A stretch of 60,511 bases of DNA from Thermodesulfobacteriota bacterium (GTDB taxonomy: Bacteria > Desulfobacterota > DSM-4660 > Desulfatiglandales > Desulfatiglandaceae), in NCBI GenBank assembly GCA_028278625.1, contig JANQDY010000155.1:1-60511 (forward strand). The letters are read 5' to 3'. The translations under genes and the position numbers were made by a program. Below are positions 35,219-43,985 of the stretch, piece by piece. The notes below the pieces were generated by a model. It saw only the letters and a list, made by a program, of their open reading frames with translations, made no database searches and was not told where the DNA came from. Position 1 is the stretch's first letter. Every line of letters begins with the position of its first letter.

Positions 35219-35833
35219 CTACTCCTTTCCTTTCAGAATGATGTCAACCAGACGTTCAAGTCCCTCGCCGGTAAAAGCGGAGATGTAAATATATTCCGCG
35301 GTTTCATTGAACGGTTTTACCCGTTCAGCGATATTCTCCAATTCGCCGGCATCCACCGCGTCAATCTTGCTGATGGCGATATAATCGGCATCCTTCACCT
35401 GATTGACCACCAGATTACCGAGCATATCCATGTCCAGAAGTTCAGCGGGGCGTGTGGCGTCAAACAAAACGATGGCGGGACCCACCGTCAGTTTCGCATC
35501 CCGCATGCCCATTTTGGCCGCTGATTTCACCTGATGAGGGATGGCAACGCCCGTGGGTTCAACGAGCACAAAGTCCGGTTTGAATTGCTTGTAGAGGGCC
35601 ACGAGGGTTTTGCCGAATGACACGGCGACTTCGCAGCAGATACACCCGCCGCCGATGTCCTTGACGGTCATTCCCCCTTCTTCAATGATCTTTCCATCAA
35701 CGGGGATTTCACCGATTTCGTTGACAATGAGTGCCACCTTGCGCTTACCGCCGTTGGCGATCATGGCGGCCAGTTTCAGAATAAGTGTCGTTTTCCCACA
35801 TCCGAGAAACCCCGCAATTTGCGTTATTTCCAT
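35219..35833 (-). CDS. Short CobW/HypB-type GTPase with CxCC metal motif
   Basis: 204 residues from ATG 35833 with AAGGAG upstream. Walker A AGFLGCGKTTLILKL, switch VNEIGEIPVDG, metal motif DIGGGCICCEVA, VEPTGVAIPHQV and nucleotide-base motif SKIDAVD. Only the G domain is present; the C-terminal CobW domain and His-rich tail are absent, as in HypB/UreG-like proteins. First gene of the operon leading to the Sec-GTPase and the methyltransferase at 32919. A metallochaperone role for that methyltransferase system is inferred from context. Confidence 0.87.
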   Translation of the reverse strand: MEITQIAGFLGCGKTTLILKLAAMIANGGKRKVALIVNEIGEIPVDGKIIEEGGMTVKDIGGGCICCEVAVSFGKTLVALYKQFKPDFVLVEPTGVAIPHQVKSAAKMGMRDAKLTVGPAIVLFDATRPAELLDMDMLGNLVVNQVKDADYIAISKIDAVDAGELENIAERVKPFNETAEYIYISAFTGEGLERLVDIILKGKE

Positions 35834-35975
35834 TTTCTTCTCCTTTTTATGGAAGAGAGAACCGCAATTGTGCCAGAGCAATACTTCCCGGAATGAGAGA
35901 GCGGTTCCGATTTCTGCAGTCTGTAATTTTTTAGCGCGCTGCTTCTGGAAACAAAAGGATTTAAAAAAGGTAATA

Positions 35976-35999
35976 AATGGGTATTATTGAATACCCATT
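35976..35999. promoter_or_regulatory. Palindrome upstream of the GTPase-methyltransferase operon
   Basis: AATGGGTATT-ATTG-AATACCCATT, a perfect 10-bp inverted repeat with a 4-base centre, 143 bases before the start at 35833 and directly after the PAS-LuxR gene. No T-run follows on either strand, so an operator is more likely than a terminator. It differs from the 17-bp palindrome family. Confidence 0.55.
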
Positions 36000-36037
36000 A
36001 TCGGTCTATTGGGAAGATGTCGGGTGGAAGAGAAGGA

Positions 36038-36886
36038 TTATCGTGATGTAATATTCTGCAGAAACGGTTTTGAACTCAAAAAAGAGTAGAGGTTGATCCG
36101 GCGCCGCCTAAGCCCCAGTTTTTTTCGAATATTGCGCCGGTGCGTCAGAATCGTTTCCAGGCTGATGTTCATTCTGTCAGCGATTTCCTTACTTGAGAGT
36201 CCCGACTGGATATGGCTGCAGATGACCATCTCCGAGCGGGTGAGGTTAAGGAAACGGCCGTCCATTTCCCTTGAAAATCCCCGTGTCAAATCGATGAGTT
36301 GATGTTGCAGAAGTTCAAGATAGCTGTTACGAATGTCTCTGGCGTTTTCATTTTTGATTTTTTCAAGGGCAGGCATGAGCAGGGTCTCGATTTTGTGGCT
36401 GACCCCCATTTCGATCCCGCTTCTCTCCCGCTCAAAGGCCTTCATCATGTTTCGCATGGTAATATACATTTCTCTTCTGTTGGCCTTTTCATGCCGCAGT
36501 TCTTCCTTAAGGGCCTCAAAGGAGGAAAGATCCCGAATGACAATGGTGAAAAAGGGCATCTTTAGAATGGGAAACCGTTTAACCGTCAATCGAATGGGAA
36601 ACTGGTGTTCATTGCGATACCCTTTCAGGTCCGAGGTCCAGGTGATATGATCTCCAATGTTTTTGAGTGCGCGATCTAGCGCTTTCCGGTGGCGTGTAAT
36701 CACGAGGCTTCGACAGTCACGGTTCAGGAGACCTTGATACGACGTTTTGTAAATCTGGCACAGACGGTCGTTGGCGTTCACGATTTTCAGCTCGGAATCC
36801 GCAAAGAGAACCCCTTCGCCCGTATCCGGATAGAGCGTATGGAAAATGGAGGTGATCGATTCAACGGTTTGACTTTTATTTGCCAT
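36038..36886 (-). CDS. PAS-LuxR transcriptional regulator
   Basis: 282 residues. A PAS domain (about 20-130: GVLFADSELKIVNANDRLCQIY...PFFTIVIRDLSSFEALKEEL), a helical linker, and a C-terminal LuxR-type helix-turn-helix (LTRSEMVICSHIQSGLSSKEIADRMNISLETILTHRRNIRKKLG). No receiver domain, so it senses a ligand or redox state directly. It is the last gene after the CobN-like gene on the - strand and is followed by the GTPase-methyltransferase operon. It is the second candidate (with the NarL-type regulator) for binding the palindromes in this window. Confidence 0.88.
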   Translation of the reverse strand: MANKSQTVESITSIFHTLYPDTGEGVLFADSELKIVNANDRLCQIYKTSYQGLLNRDCRSLVITRHRKALDRALKNIGDHITWTSDLKGYRNEHQFPIRLTVKRFPILKMPFFTIVIRDLSSFEALKEELRHEKANRREMYITMRNMMKAFERERSGIEMGVSHKIETLLMPALEKIKNENARDIRNSYLELLQHQLIDLTRGFSREMDGRFLNLTRSEMVICSHIQSGLSSKEIADRMNISLETILTHRRNIRKKLGLRRRRINLYSFLSSKPFLQNITSR

Positions 36887-36914
36887 CTGTTTGCTCGTGC
36901 TGCGTCCGCCGGCT

Positions 36915-39900
36915 TCAGGCGGTGTTCACTCTTCTGGCACCAATGACGACCAGGCCGAGTATCAAGAGAATAAAAAGAGAGGCAAACCATTGTATTCCGG
37001 AAGAAGATAAATCCGTGGTTTTCTCCGTTTGAGCAACCTCCTCCATTTTATAACCTTCAACGGTTTTGTCTGTCACATTTTCCGTGCTGGGCCGGTGTTC
37101 ATTGGAGGATGTTTTTTGCGGCTTTTGGGCAAATCCTTCCTGCAGCTGTTTTTGGAGCGCTTTCCTGTCAAGGACTTGTTGTTCAAGGCTTTTCTTCATG
37201 GCCTGCTCAATGGCGATTCTGAATTTGTCCACCATCTCCGGTGACATGACGCCCGGCATGCTGATGATGTTTACGACCATTTGGTTGAGAAACGGATTGT
37301 TGCAGGTATGATCGCAGCAGGCCACCCCTTTTTCAATGACATTCAGCGCATACTCAACAGCCAGTTTCTTTTTAACCGAATCCTCCGCCTTCCAATAGCC
37401 CTTTCGAATGGATTCCGCCATGCGGGCCGTAATGGACTGATAGGCCCAGGGGTTTTCCCGGTTGAGAAACTTCTTGATATCAAGCCCGTATTTGTCCAGC
37501 ACATAGACTTCATAAGTTTGTTCCCATTTGGCGTGATCGATGGCAGAGGGGACCGTCACCTGCCAACCCCACATGTATTCCACGTAGTCCGACATTTCCC
37601 TGGCCCCGGCATACCCTTCTTTTTTCATTCCCTCGATCCATTTGGGATTGAGGTATCGGGTGCGAATTTCCCGGCCAAAGGTTTTGGAGGCATTTTCCAC
37701 CTGGACCCGGCCCCGGGCGCGTTGCATGGTGATCAAGGTGTCGGGGGACTTGCCGCTTTCATGTTTTACAGCCAGGGACAAGCCGCCAAGATATTGAAAC
37801 ATGTCGTCATTGTCCATGGTTCCGAAAATGTTGGAGGAGAGGGAATGGACCGTTGTGTTGACCTTTTTGAGATTTTCCTTGAACAGCTTCTTGGCGGGAA
37901 CGCCCCATTTTCCCATGCCGAAGGCATGCCCTTCTCTGTTTTCAAAAACTTCAGCCACTTCACCGGATGATTCCCAGAGTCCGGAGTTGGATGTCATGGT
38001 ATCGACACCCGTACCATAATCGCCCGGTTTTTCTGTGAAAATACGAATCCGTGAAAGGAGTTCCGCCTGCTGTTCGTCCATGCCGTCCCGAACCAGGCGG
38101 TCTTTGATGTGACGGCTGTGTTCACGGATCAGATTCCGGATATCGGTCTGGACCGATGCCTTTTGAACGGCCTTGTCAATGAAGCGCATGAAGGTTGGGA
38201 AGAGATCACGGTAAAGGCCGGACGGGTTTACCAGCACATCGATTCTGGGGCGCCCCAGCAGTTTCCCCGGAATCACTTCAACCCCCACGACCCGTTTTGC
38301 GGCATCCCATACGGGCTTGAGCCCCAAAAGATATAAAATGGTGCTTTCATTTAGACCTTCGTTTCGAATGGTTTCCGTGGACCACAAAATCACGCCCACC
38401 TTTTCCGGGTATTTGCCGTTTTCGTTCAGGCTTTTTTGGACCAACTGTTGGGCGGCCCGTTTTCCCAAGATCCAGGCGGTGGGCGATGGGATCTTGTTAG
38501 GATCAAAACCGTAGAAGTTTTTGCCCGTCGGTATGGCCGAAGGGTTTCGAATAGGATCGTTCCCGGGTCCCGAAGGGATATAGCCGGCATTGAGCCCTTT
38601 GATGAAATGATCCATCTCCCGGGGACCGGAGTCCGAAAGGGCTTTTTGAATGGCGGCGGCTTTTGATGCCGTATTCTGGTCCAAAATGGCCTGAACCGTG
38701 TCCGCCAATGCATCGCCCATAGGTGAGCGCCCAAAGGTGTGAAGGCCGTATGGCATCAGGTTTTCTTTCAGTTCCATAAGATATTGTTCAATCCGGCGCA
38801 GGCTGTTTTCATTGACTGACGAAACTTTCAGGTCTTTGTCGAGTCCGGTTTTTTGTACGATTTCCTGAATGGCTTGAAGCTTAACCGCATCGGTTCGGCT
38901 TCCCATGGCAGTGGCCTGCCAGTAATTGTTGATCATGTCACAGAGGTCACTGTATTCGTGATGGAGACCTCCCTTCTTGACCGGCGGTGTCAGATGGTCC
39001 AGGATAACGGCCCGGCCTCTTCGTTTTGCCTGAATCCCTTCCCCCACCACGTCCACGTTGTAGGGATAAAGATTGGGGATGTCCGTTATGAGCACATCAG
39101 GAGGGCAGGAGGGCGAAAGACCCGCCTGTTTGCCGGGGAGCCATTCGTGGGTGCCGTGGGTTCCCAGATGGATCATGGCATTGGCGTTGAAACCGTATTT
39201 CAACCAAAGATAAGCCGCGATGTATTGATGATGGGGATAAAGGGTGGTGTCATGGTAAAGCTTCATGGGATCATCGCTCCATCCCCGGGCCGGTTCGGGC
39301 ATGATGAGCACGTTTCCCAGAATGATGGACGGTATGATCAGATGATCGTTCTTGATCATGATGGTTGAGGATGAAACGTCTCCCCACTGCCGGATGACGT
39401 TTTCTCTGAATTTCGGGGGCAGTTTTTCAAACCATTTCCGGTAGGTATGAACGGGTATCAAAACGGCCTTGTTTTCTTCCAACAGCCGGTCCAGTTCTCC
39501 CGGTGCCCAGCTGCCGATGTTCCGGCCGTATTTCAGAACCAGTTCCTTTAAGGATTCCTTTTCCGTGCGCGCATCATTCTGGAACTGATACCCTTCCAAT
39601 TTCATGCGGTTCAACATTAATTCGAGACTGGCGAACACATTCAGGTAGGTGGCGCCCACGTTCTGCTTTCCGCGGCTGTTGTTATAGTAGAGGATGGCAA
39701 CGCGCTTCTTATTGTTTGGGCGTCTTTTAAGCGCGATCCACTTCTTCAGGCGGGGCAGAAGCAGTGCCAGATTCTCATTTATGGCATTTTGGACAAAGAT
39801 CTTTTTGCCTGCTGTATCGCTCACAAGCCGGACCTTTCCGGTCAACAGGGAGGGTTCCGCCATACCCGAAATCTCCGGGTTTGCCACGCTCCAGACAAGG

Positions 39901-40814
39901 TCGGTGATGGGGATGCCCACGGGATCTTTGCGCCATTGGTCAATGGTGATGCCATGAAGGCTGATGATGTTGAAAATAGGGACGTTGAGGTTGTTGATGG
40001 CTTTGTGTATGGTTTCATCCAGTGAAGAATAGAATTTGAGGGAAAGGGCCAGGATCAGGTCGACGCGCGATTTTCCAGGCCCACTGGCAAACAAATCCGT
40101 GAGAATCCGTCTTTCAGATCCGAAGCAGGCCAGCACGTTAAACCCTTCCGTTTCAAGGGCCCTGATGATGTGGTTAACGGCCTGGACCTGTCCTTCTCCC
40201 AGGTTGGACGCGTAAAGCATGAGGCCCACCCATGGGCGCCCCTGCTCGTACTGCGGTCTTTTCTCATACCATCCAAGATATGCTTCATAATCCGTAAAGG
40301 GTCCTTTGGCCCCGGTGTGGTAGATTCCCGTGCGGGGCATTTTCTCCACTTCCTCGTAGGAAATGCGCTTGTCAAAGCATTCATGGACGACGCGGTATAC
40401 CATGTTTTGAATATTGGGGATGGACAAATGATCGTAATACGCCTTTATCCGGGCGTCAAAGACGATGCCTTTTCTTTTGAGACCCTCATCGTCCCTTGAC
40501 TGCCGCAGCGCAATGATCTTCTTTCCCCTAAGCGTTACGTTTTTGAGGAGATAATCGGTCAATTCGGGGGACATCACATCCAGTACGACAACGTCGGACG
40601 TCTCAAGGAAATCCCTTGCGGATGCATCTTCCGTCAATTCAGACAGGGTAAAGGATTTAACATCAATCTCTTTTGGAAGGGCTAAACCATGGATGGATTT
40701 GTCCAGAAGATAGCTCTCTTCATCGATGGATAGAAGTGTTAGTTGTTTTGATAGAGCAATGGCGGGAAAAAGTAACAGGATACAAAAAAGGACCGCTTTA
40801 AACCCTCTTTTCAT
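36915..40814 (-). CDS. Exported CobN/magnesium-chelatase-H-like protein with C-terminal anchor
   Basis: 1299 residues from ATG 40814. Signal peptide (MKRGFKAVLFCILLLFPAIA), a long CobN/BchH body with the family blocks MIHLGTHGTHEWLPGKQAGLS and NPSGLYRDLFPTFMRFIDKA, and a C-terminal hydrophobic helix (WFASLFILLILGLVVIGARR) that would anchor it. Normal cobaltochelatase CobN is cytoplasmic and needs CobS/CobT, absent here. Exported CobN-like proteins with ExbB-type and DUF2149 partners are known by genomic context in methanogens and some bacteria and are thought to bind or move tetrapyrroles or metal. The companions upstream fit that pattern. Confidence 0.87.
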   Translation of the reverse strand: MKRGFKAVLFCILLLFPAIALSKQLTLLSIDEESYLLDKSIHGLALPKEIDVKSFTLSELTEDASARDFLETSDVVVLDVMSPELTDYLLKNVTLRGKKIIALRQSRDDEGLKRKGIVFDARIKAYYDHLSIPNIQNMVYRVVHECFDKRISYEEVEKMPRTGIYHTGAKGPFTDYEAYLGWYEKRPQYEQGRPWVGLMLYASNLGEGQVQAVNHIIRALETEGFNVLACFGSERRILTDLFASGPGKSRVDLILALSLKFYSSLDETIHKAINNLNVPIFNIISLHGITIDQWRKDPVGIPITDLVWSVANPEISGMAEPSLLTGKVRLVSDTAGKKIFVQNAINENLALLLPRLKKWIALKRRPNNKKRVAILYYNNSRGKQNVGATYLNVFASLELMLNRMKLEGYQFQNDARTEKESLKELVLKYGRNIGSWAPGELDRLLEENKAVLIPVHTYRKWFEKLPPKFRENVIRQWGDVSSSTIMIKNDHLIIPSIILGNVLIMPEPARGWSDDPMKLYHDTTLYPHHQYIAAYLWLKYGFNANAMIHLGTHGTHEWLPGKQAGLSPSCPPDVLITDIPNLYPYNVDVVGEGIQAKRRGRAVILDHLTPPVKKGGLHHEYSDLCDMINNYWQATAMGSRTDAVKLQAIQEIVQKTGLDKDLKVSSVNENSLRRIEQYLMELKENLMPYGLHTFGRSPMGDALADTVQAILDQNTASKAAAIQKALSDSGPREMDHFIKGLNAGYIPSGPGNDPIRNPSAIPTGKNFYGFDPNKIPSPTAWILGKRAAQQLVQKSLNENGKYPEKVGVILWSTETIRNEGLNESTILYLLGLKPVWDAAKRVVGVEVIPGKLLGRPRIDVLVNPSGLYRDLFPTFMRFIDKAVQKASVQTDIRNLIREHSRHIKDRLVRDGMDEQQAELLSRIRIFTEKPGDYGTGVDTMTSNSGLWESSGEVAEVFENREGHAFGMGKWGVPAKKLFKENLKKVNTTVHSLSSNIFGTMDNDDMFQYLGGLSLAVKHESGKSPDTLITMQRARGRVQVENASKTFGREIRTRYLNPKWIEGMKKEGYAGAREMSDYVEYMWGWQVTVPSAIDHAKWEQTYEVYVLDKYGLDIKKFLNRENPWAYQSITARMAESIRKGYWKAEDSVKKKLAVEYALNVIEKGVACCDHTCNNPFLNQMVVNIISMPGVMSPEMVDKFRIAIEQAMKKSLEQQVLDRKALQKQLQEGFAQKPQKTSSNEHRPSTENVTDKTVEGYKMEEVAQTEKTTDLSSSGIQWFASLFILLILGLVVIGARRVNTA

Positions 40815-40828
40815 GGCAGTATTTAAAA

Positions 40829-41188
40829 TCACTCTTCCGGTACATAAACCATAGAGCCATCTTCCAGCTTATAGGCGACACCCAGCCGCTGTCCACGGCC
40901 TTTGGCTTTTTGTTTTGATACTTTCATGGCTTTGATCTTGTTTCCCTTTTTCGTGATGATCTCCATCTCCTGGTTTTTGCTCATCTTGAGGAGCGTCACA
41001 TTCGATTTTTCGCTCAGAAGATCCTGCAGGTTGTATGCGGAAAAGATGGTGACAATCAGTCCCACGATAAAGACCAGTCCGATGTCAAAAAGATTGGCGA
41101 TGCCTGACAGGGGGTCGCTTTCAGGCGCTGTCTGATGGTTGCCATTGCGGGCGAAAAGGCGGCTTCTTCTTTTGTTCATGTATTTCAT
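40829..41188 (-). CDS. DUF2149 membrane protein
   Basis: 119 residues. A single membrane helix (ANLFDIGLVFIVGLIVTIFSAY) then a small domain rich in Lys with KGNKIKAMKVS and LEDGSMVYVPEE, matching DUF2149. The arrangement (short cytoplasmic N-terminus, one helix with Asp, extracytoplasmic domain) is like ExbD. It lies one base after the ExbB-like gene, with the CobN-like gene next, so the three likely form an energised complex. Confidence 0.85.
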   Translation of the reverse strand: MKYMNKRRSRLFARNGNHQTAPESDPLSGIANLFDIGLVFIVGLIVTIFSAYNLQDLLSEKSNVTLLKMSKNQEMEIITKKGNKIKAMKVSKQKAKGRGQRLGVAYKLEDGSMVYVPEE

Positions 41189-41189
41189 C

Positions 41190-41807
41190 TTACGCCTTTT
41201 GTTTGCCCGAGAAATGATCCGTTAACAACTCCGTGGCCAGTTCGATGTTTTTGATGTCTTCTTCCATCCATCTCTTCTTGATGGTGTGAAAGAAAAATGC
41301 GGTCATTCCCAAAGCCAGGCCCACCACCGTGGTCGTGAAAGCAATGACCAGGTCGGAAGAGAGCTTTGTCATATCGCCCTGACCCAGGGCGGCAAGGCCC
41401 GTTCCCATGGGGATCAGGGTACCGATGAGGCCGAGACCCGGACCGATGCGTATGACCATGGCGGTTTTTTCAAGGGATCTGTTTAAACTGAGCATTTTCT
41501 CCTGCAGCACGTTCTCCGTTTCAATCTCCGAATTCGCCTTGCCATCAGCGAACATGGATCGCAATCCTGCCACATACTCTTCAACGCGGTTGGGAAAGAT
41601 CCTTCGATTGTCGGGTTGTTTGATAACGCCGGGGAGTTCTTTGGGATCGCACCGGTCGAGCCGGATTCTTTCCAGCCATTCGGCGAAAAAGCCGCCGGTG
41701 CAGATAAGCATCCAGAGCGTCAGCAATACCAGTAAAAACATGACCGGGTAGAGCAGAGACGAGGCAATCAGATAGATAAATAACTTCAGCAGGGCGGCTA
41801 TATCCAT
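41190..41807 (-). CDS. MotA/TolQ/ExbB-like proton channel protein
   Basis: 205 residues from ATG 41807, overlapping the DUF2162 stop. Three membrane segments: SLLYPVMFLLVLLTLWMLICTGGFF, IRIGPGLGLIGTLIPMGTGLAAL and LVIAFTTTVVGLALGMTAFFF; the last two carry the MotA/TolQ/ExbB pattern. It should use proton-motive force together with the ExbD-like DUF2149 protein. Distinct from the TonB-type ExbB proteins at 6.5-8.5 kb. Confidence 0.88.
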   Translation of the reverse strand: MDIAALLKLFIYLIASSLLYPVMFLLVLLTLWMLICTGGFFAEWLERIRLDRCDPKELPGVIKQPDNRRIFPNRVEEYVAGLRSMFADGKANSEIETENVLQEKMLSLNRSLEKTAMVIRIGPGLGLIGTLIPMGTGLAALGQGDMTKLSSDLVIAFTTTVVGLALGMTAFFFHTIKKRWMEEDIKNIELATELLTDHFSGKQKA

Positions 41808-42553
41808 TTCCACCTCATTTTGAGCTTCTTTTTCTTTCGAAGAAACCCCAGCATCAGAAAAAGACTGATGATGCTCAAAAATGCCCAAATATCATCCGCT
41901 TCTATGATCCGTGTATCTCCCTCATGGGCGGCGAGCCGGTAGATCTCATCGACGCTTCCAAACTGGGGCAGGATGATGATGGACAGGAGAAAATAGACGG
42001 CAATGAGGATCATGGCGGTCCCGAGGGATAACTCGGGCGTTTGGCGAGTGTGCTTCAGCCAGAGAGCCATCACCATGACCGTAACGGAGACAATGGCCAT
42101 AAACGCGCCATAGGCTGAGATGGCGGCCAAGTGAACCGCGTCGGGGAAGTAGGAAATCAAGAAGGAGAGACTCAAAAAGATGACGGTCAGACAGACGGGG
42201 CAGGGGATGATAAGGGCCAGCCAGGCGGTATTGCTTTTGCCGCTCTTTCCCGCACGCCTTAGCAGCAGTAGCCCCCAGATCAGCAAACCGCCGGCCATCA
42301 GGACGTGCAATCCCATGCCGTATTGCAGGAATTTCTGAAACGCTTCAAAATGGGAAATAAGGTCAATCCGATCAATGATATGCCCGCATAGCAGAAAGAG
42401 AAGAAGGTACAAAAGCCCGTACAGGCCGATGTGCGTGCATTTGCCAAAAACGCCTTCCTTCCTCGCCAGGAGATAATGAATGCCGACACCGCTTTTCACG
42501 GCAAAGACACCCATGGCAAAAACGATACCGATAAATAGAGTTTTAAGCTCCAT
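41798..42553 (-). CDS. DUF2162 multi-spanning membrane protein
   Basis: 251 residues with about seven membrane helices (e.g. LYGLLYLLLFLLCGHIID; MGLHVLMAGGLLIWGLLLL; ISAYGAFMAIVSVTVMVMALW; SLGTAMILIAVYFLLSIIIL) and an IIPCPVCLT motif in the middle, characteristic of DUF2162 putative transporters. CxxC or CPVC in a membrane helix may bind a metal. It is the second gene of the CsoR-headed operon and probably the permease for the CobN-like/ExbB-like complex. Substrate unknown. Confidence 0.83.
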   Translation of the reverse strand: MELKTLFIGIVFAMGVFAVKSGVGIHYLLARKEGVFGKCTHIGLYGLLYLLLFLLCGHIIDRIDLISHFEAFQKFLQYGMGLHVLMAGGLLIWGLLLLRRAGKSGKSNTAWLALIIPCPVCLTVIFLSLSFLISYFPDAVHLAAISAYGAFMAIVSVTVMVMALWLKHTRQTPELSLGTAMILIAVYFLLSIIILPQFGSVDEIYRLAAHEGDTRIIEADDIWAFLSIISLFLMLGFLRKKKKLKMRWKWI

Positions 42554-42591
42554 GAAGGTCCTCTCCCGGGTTCCGAATCAACCGCAGAGAA

Positions 42592-42855
42592 TCACAATTT
42601 GATTTCCACCACTTGACGAATCAATTCCGCGTCGTGTTCCTTGTTTCTGATGGCCCCTGCCACGCATCCGTTTAAGTGCTCTTCCAGGATCACAATGCCC
42701 AGGGACCGCATGGCACCGATGGTCGCGGAAATCTGTTTTAAAACATCCATGCAATCCCTGTCTTCACCGACCATTTTCTTGATGCCGCGCACCTGACCTT
42801 CTATCCGGCTCAGCCGGTTAACGTACTTCAATTTGTCGCTGCCGCATAGTGTCAT
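42592..42855 (-). CDS. CsoR/FrmR-family metal-sensing repressor
   Basis: 87 residues from ATG 42855, which has AGGAG at 42863; an upstream in-frame ATG at 42876 lies inside the operator and lacks a ribosome binding site. All-helical family with NRLSRIEGQVRGIKKMVGEDRDCMDVLKQI and EEHLNGCVAGAI; the Cys, His and Cys match the Cu(I) ligand set of CsoR, though related sensors use similar ligands for Ni/Co or persulfide. It heads the DUF2162-ExbB-DUF2149-CobN operon (39 bases to the next gene) and likely represses it through the palindrome just upstream. Confidence 0.87.
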   Translation of the reverse strand: MTLCGSDKLKYVNRLSRIEGQVRGIKKMVGEDRDCMDVLKQISATIGAMRSLGIVILEEHLNGCVAGAIRNKEHDAELIRQVVEIKL

Positions 42856-42868
42856 TTTCTGATCTCCT

Positions 42869-42885
42869 ATACCCATGGGGGGTAT
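42869..42885. promoter_or_regulatory. CsoR-type operator
   Basis: ATACCC-ATGGG-GGGTAT: a G-tract dyad with A/T ends, as typically bound by CsoR/RcnR-family repressors, 13-30 bases upstream of the repressor start codon. Autoregulation is expected. Confidence 0.75.
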
Positions 42886-42914
42886 TAGTATGTGTCTTGG
42901 CGGAGGATGTGTCC

Positions 42915-42931
42915 ATCATCCAAAGGTTGAT
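42915..42931. promoter_or_regulatory. 17-bp palindromic operator (site 6, diverged)
   Basis: ATCATCC-AAA-GGTTGAT, 60 bases upstream of the CsoR gene start at 42855, the same 7-3-7 form as the other five sites. A second weaker dyad of similar sequence follows at 42932-42951. The operon may thus answer both to metal and to the methyl/corrinoid regulator. Confidence 0.5.
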
Positions 42932-43041
42932 CATCGACCCTTTCGAGGTTGATATTTTTGAGCAGAAAGGCTGATTTTCAATGCATTGTAAAACAAAAGG
43001 TGGTCTATGCGCAACTACCTTTTTTCACTCAGGTAAATGGA

Positions 43042-43962
43042 TCAATGCAGGTTGGGTGCCGAAGGTGTTGGTTTGGAAGCGTTTTTAGGGGAGACCAGGT
43101 AATGGGATTTAACGATCTTAAATAGATGTGTGACGATTTCAGAATAGGAAGAACCGTCATACCGGTGGGGTATGCTCCCAAGCTCACAGAGAAACCGCTT
43201 GTCCGTGGGTATCAGGAAGTCATTCGCTTTCCACCAATAGGCGAGAAGATCCCGGGAGAATTCCACGTCATTTTCCGCCAGCCATGAAATGGGCATGAAT
43301 TCCTTGAATTTGCGGCACAAGAAGAGGGATTTGGTCCAAAGGTGCGGCAGGGTCTCCCGGTAGTTCCGTTGGTCTTCGACCATTGGGCCTATGGTGAAGA
43401 AATAGAAATGGGCCTGTTGAAGCCCCCGGCCCCCGGAAACAAGCGCTCTAGTGGCATTGTATTTCTTGAGGCCCAGTTCAAGGGATCGAATCAGTTGGAG
43501 CATATGATTCTCCGCCAGGCCGGTGACCGGCATCAAAGGGAAGATGTTCTTTCTGTAATTGAATTGGCTGTAATCACCATTCTGATCATGAATACAGCGC
43601 ATGGTTTCATGCTCCATCCAACCCTGTAGGGCCAGGGAAGTGATATTCCTCAGGTTCTCTTCACAGACATGAATGGTGAAACCATTTCCCTGATTCTCCG
43701 CATAAACGGGTCCAACAAATGCGTGGCCCGTTTCCGTTTCATAGGCGGCCCGGTTCGGGTAGAAGGAAAGCGCTATATCAAAGGGCGGTTTGCCATTTGT
43801 CTCTTTTATGAGTTCCTCAACAAAATAGCGTGAGTAGGTTTCCAGCTTTTCCAAGGGAATGATCTGTGGGATAGCTTGCTCCATGGTATACGTTAAGGCA
43901 ACACGGCCATTGCTCTGGTAAGAGGAGCGGCCGCGGAATTTCTTAAGAGTGTTAAGTTTCAC
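43042..43962 (-). CDS. Conserved hypothetical protein downstream of CbiR
   Basis: 306 residues from GTG 43962. I do not recognise the family with confidence. The central region (ALQGWMEHETMRCIHDQNGDYSQFNYRKNIFPLMPVTGLAEN) with its His/Glu cluster faintly resembles a degenerate metallopeptidase helix, but no HExxH is present. The rest is mixed alpha/beta without membrane segments. It begins 23 bases after the CbiR stop, so it closes the - strand operon of the ArsR regulator. Function unknown. Confidence 0.65.
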   Translation of the reverse strand: MKLNTLKKFRGRSSYQSNGRVALTYTMEQAIPQIIPLEKLETYSRYFVEELIKETNGKPPFDIALSFYPNRAAYETETGHAFVGPVYAENQGNGFTIHVCEENLRNITSLALQGWMEHETMRCIHDQNGDYSQFNYRKNIFPLMPVTGLAENHMLQLIRSLELGLKKYNATRALVSGGRGLQQAHFYFFTIGPMVEDQRNYRETLPHLWTKSLFLCRKFKEFMPISWLAENDVEFSRDLLAYWWKANDFLIPTDKRFLCELGSIPHRYDGSSYSEIVTHLFKIVKSHYLVSPKNASKPTPSAPNLH

Positions 43963-43985
43963 AAAACGATAGCAAAATACGCGCT

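Noticed and set aside
42592..42876. Longer CsoR start at 42876
   Set aside because: That ATG overlaps the G-tract operator and has no ribosome binding site; ATG 42855 has AGGAG at the right distance.
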